In this document: positions 63,629-64,000 of the stretch, in pieces
Layout: every line of letters starts with the position of its first letter
Numbering within the stretch: the first letter of the stretch is position 1
NCBI GenBank assembly: GCA_013398295.1
Contig: VZSF01011129.1
Span: forward strand, 296,190 to 360,189
Origin: Chionis minor
Lineage: Eukaryota; Chordata; Aves; Charadriiformes; Chionididae
Length of the DNA: 64,000 bases
Direction of reading: 5' to 3'
The notes under the pieces: generated by a model
The model's database searches: none
Told to the model about the DNA's origin: nothing
What the model saw: the letters and a program-made list of their open reading frames with translations, nothing else
Program-made: the position numbers and the translations under genes

Positions 63629-64000
63629 AAACTGTACAGCTGCCCAACTCATTTCAATGTTTTGGACAGTAAGGCAAGAGATGTAGATCATTATGAGAAC
63701 GAGACAAATCTGAAGAAATGGCATATTGATGTACAAAGAAAAAATTGGCATTGGATTTCCTCAAAGATGATATTAACAGATAGTGGTGGAACCAGGCAGT
63801 CCACCTAAAGATCTAGTTGACGGTAAACATCAGGTTATTCATACTTTTAAAACACTAAGAAGCCTCTTAAATGAGTCTTCCTAAAGCAGACAGAAAGTGC
63901 TAGCATTTGGCTATACGGTACATACTTTTGCCCCGGCCTCCAAAGCATTTCCCAGGTTTACTCTGTTTTGTTTTCACTGGTGATGTTTTTTCTAGTACCA
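63629..64000. other. Noncoding stretch to the window end
   Basis: No repeat, RNA gene or open frame of note was recognised. Confidence 0.5.

Noticed and set aside
1..64000. CRISPR array, operons, insertion sequences or other prokaryotic systems
   Set aside because: No spaced direct repeats, no gene clusters and no ribosome-binding pattern. The CR1 and MIR-like repeats show the DNA is vertebrate.
1..64000. Endogenous retrovirus or other viral insertion
   Set aside because: No long terminal repeat pair, primer-binding site or retroviral-type open frame was recognised.

Overview
The window looks like intergenic or deep intronic DNA from a sauropsid, most likely a bird. The sequence is AT-rich and has no bacterial gene organisation. 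It carries very old, strongly diverged copies of CR1 LINEs and MIR-like SINEs, plus short relics of palindromic elements that I know from turtle, crocodilian and bird genomes. I see no young repeat. The sparse, decayed repeat content fits a bird better than a turtle or crocodilian, but I cannot name a species.

I could not support any protein-coding gene, tRNA, rRNA or known small RNA. The longest open frames (about 130 to 166 codons) have no recognisable domain, and several open at a non-ATG codon or lie in GC-rich DNA where stops are rare. Apparent splice-site pairs do not join into a recognisable protein. A short exon of a large-intron gene could still be hidden.

Layout. 1-10.6 kb is mostly unique AT-rich DNA with a G-quadruplex candidate (5.86 kb), a perfect short palindrome (4.99 kb), one MITE-like relic (6.8 kb) and a GC-rich patch (9.3-10.05 kb). 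10.63-11.2 kb is an antisense ancient CR1 fragment. 12.3-21.2 kb holds several short relics, two good hairpins (15.41 and 19.04 kb) and a partial tRNA-derived SINE. 25.0-25.3 kb and 48.67-49.14 kb are two CpG-dense islands, the best promoter candidates; the second is followed by a consensus 5' splice site. 27-37 kb and 59-61.2 kb are long AT-rich stretches with homeodomain-type and SOX-type core motifs; they could contain conserved enhancers, which cannot be judged from one sequence. 47.45 and 54.13 kb hold antisense MIR-like SINE fragments. 63.14-63.63 kb is a clear sense-strand CR1 3' region.

Nothing here forms a multi-gene system. The observations worth a check are the two CpG islands as possible promoters of unannotated transcripts, the two hairpins, and the old repeats as markers of lineage and age.
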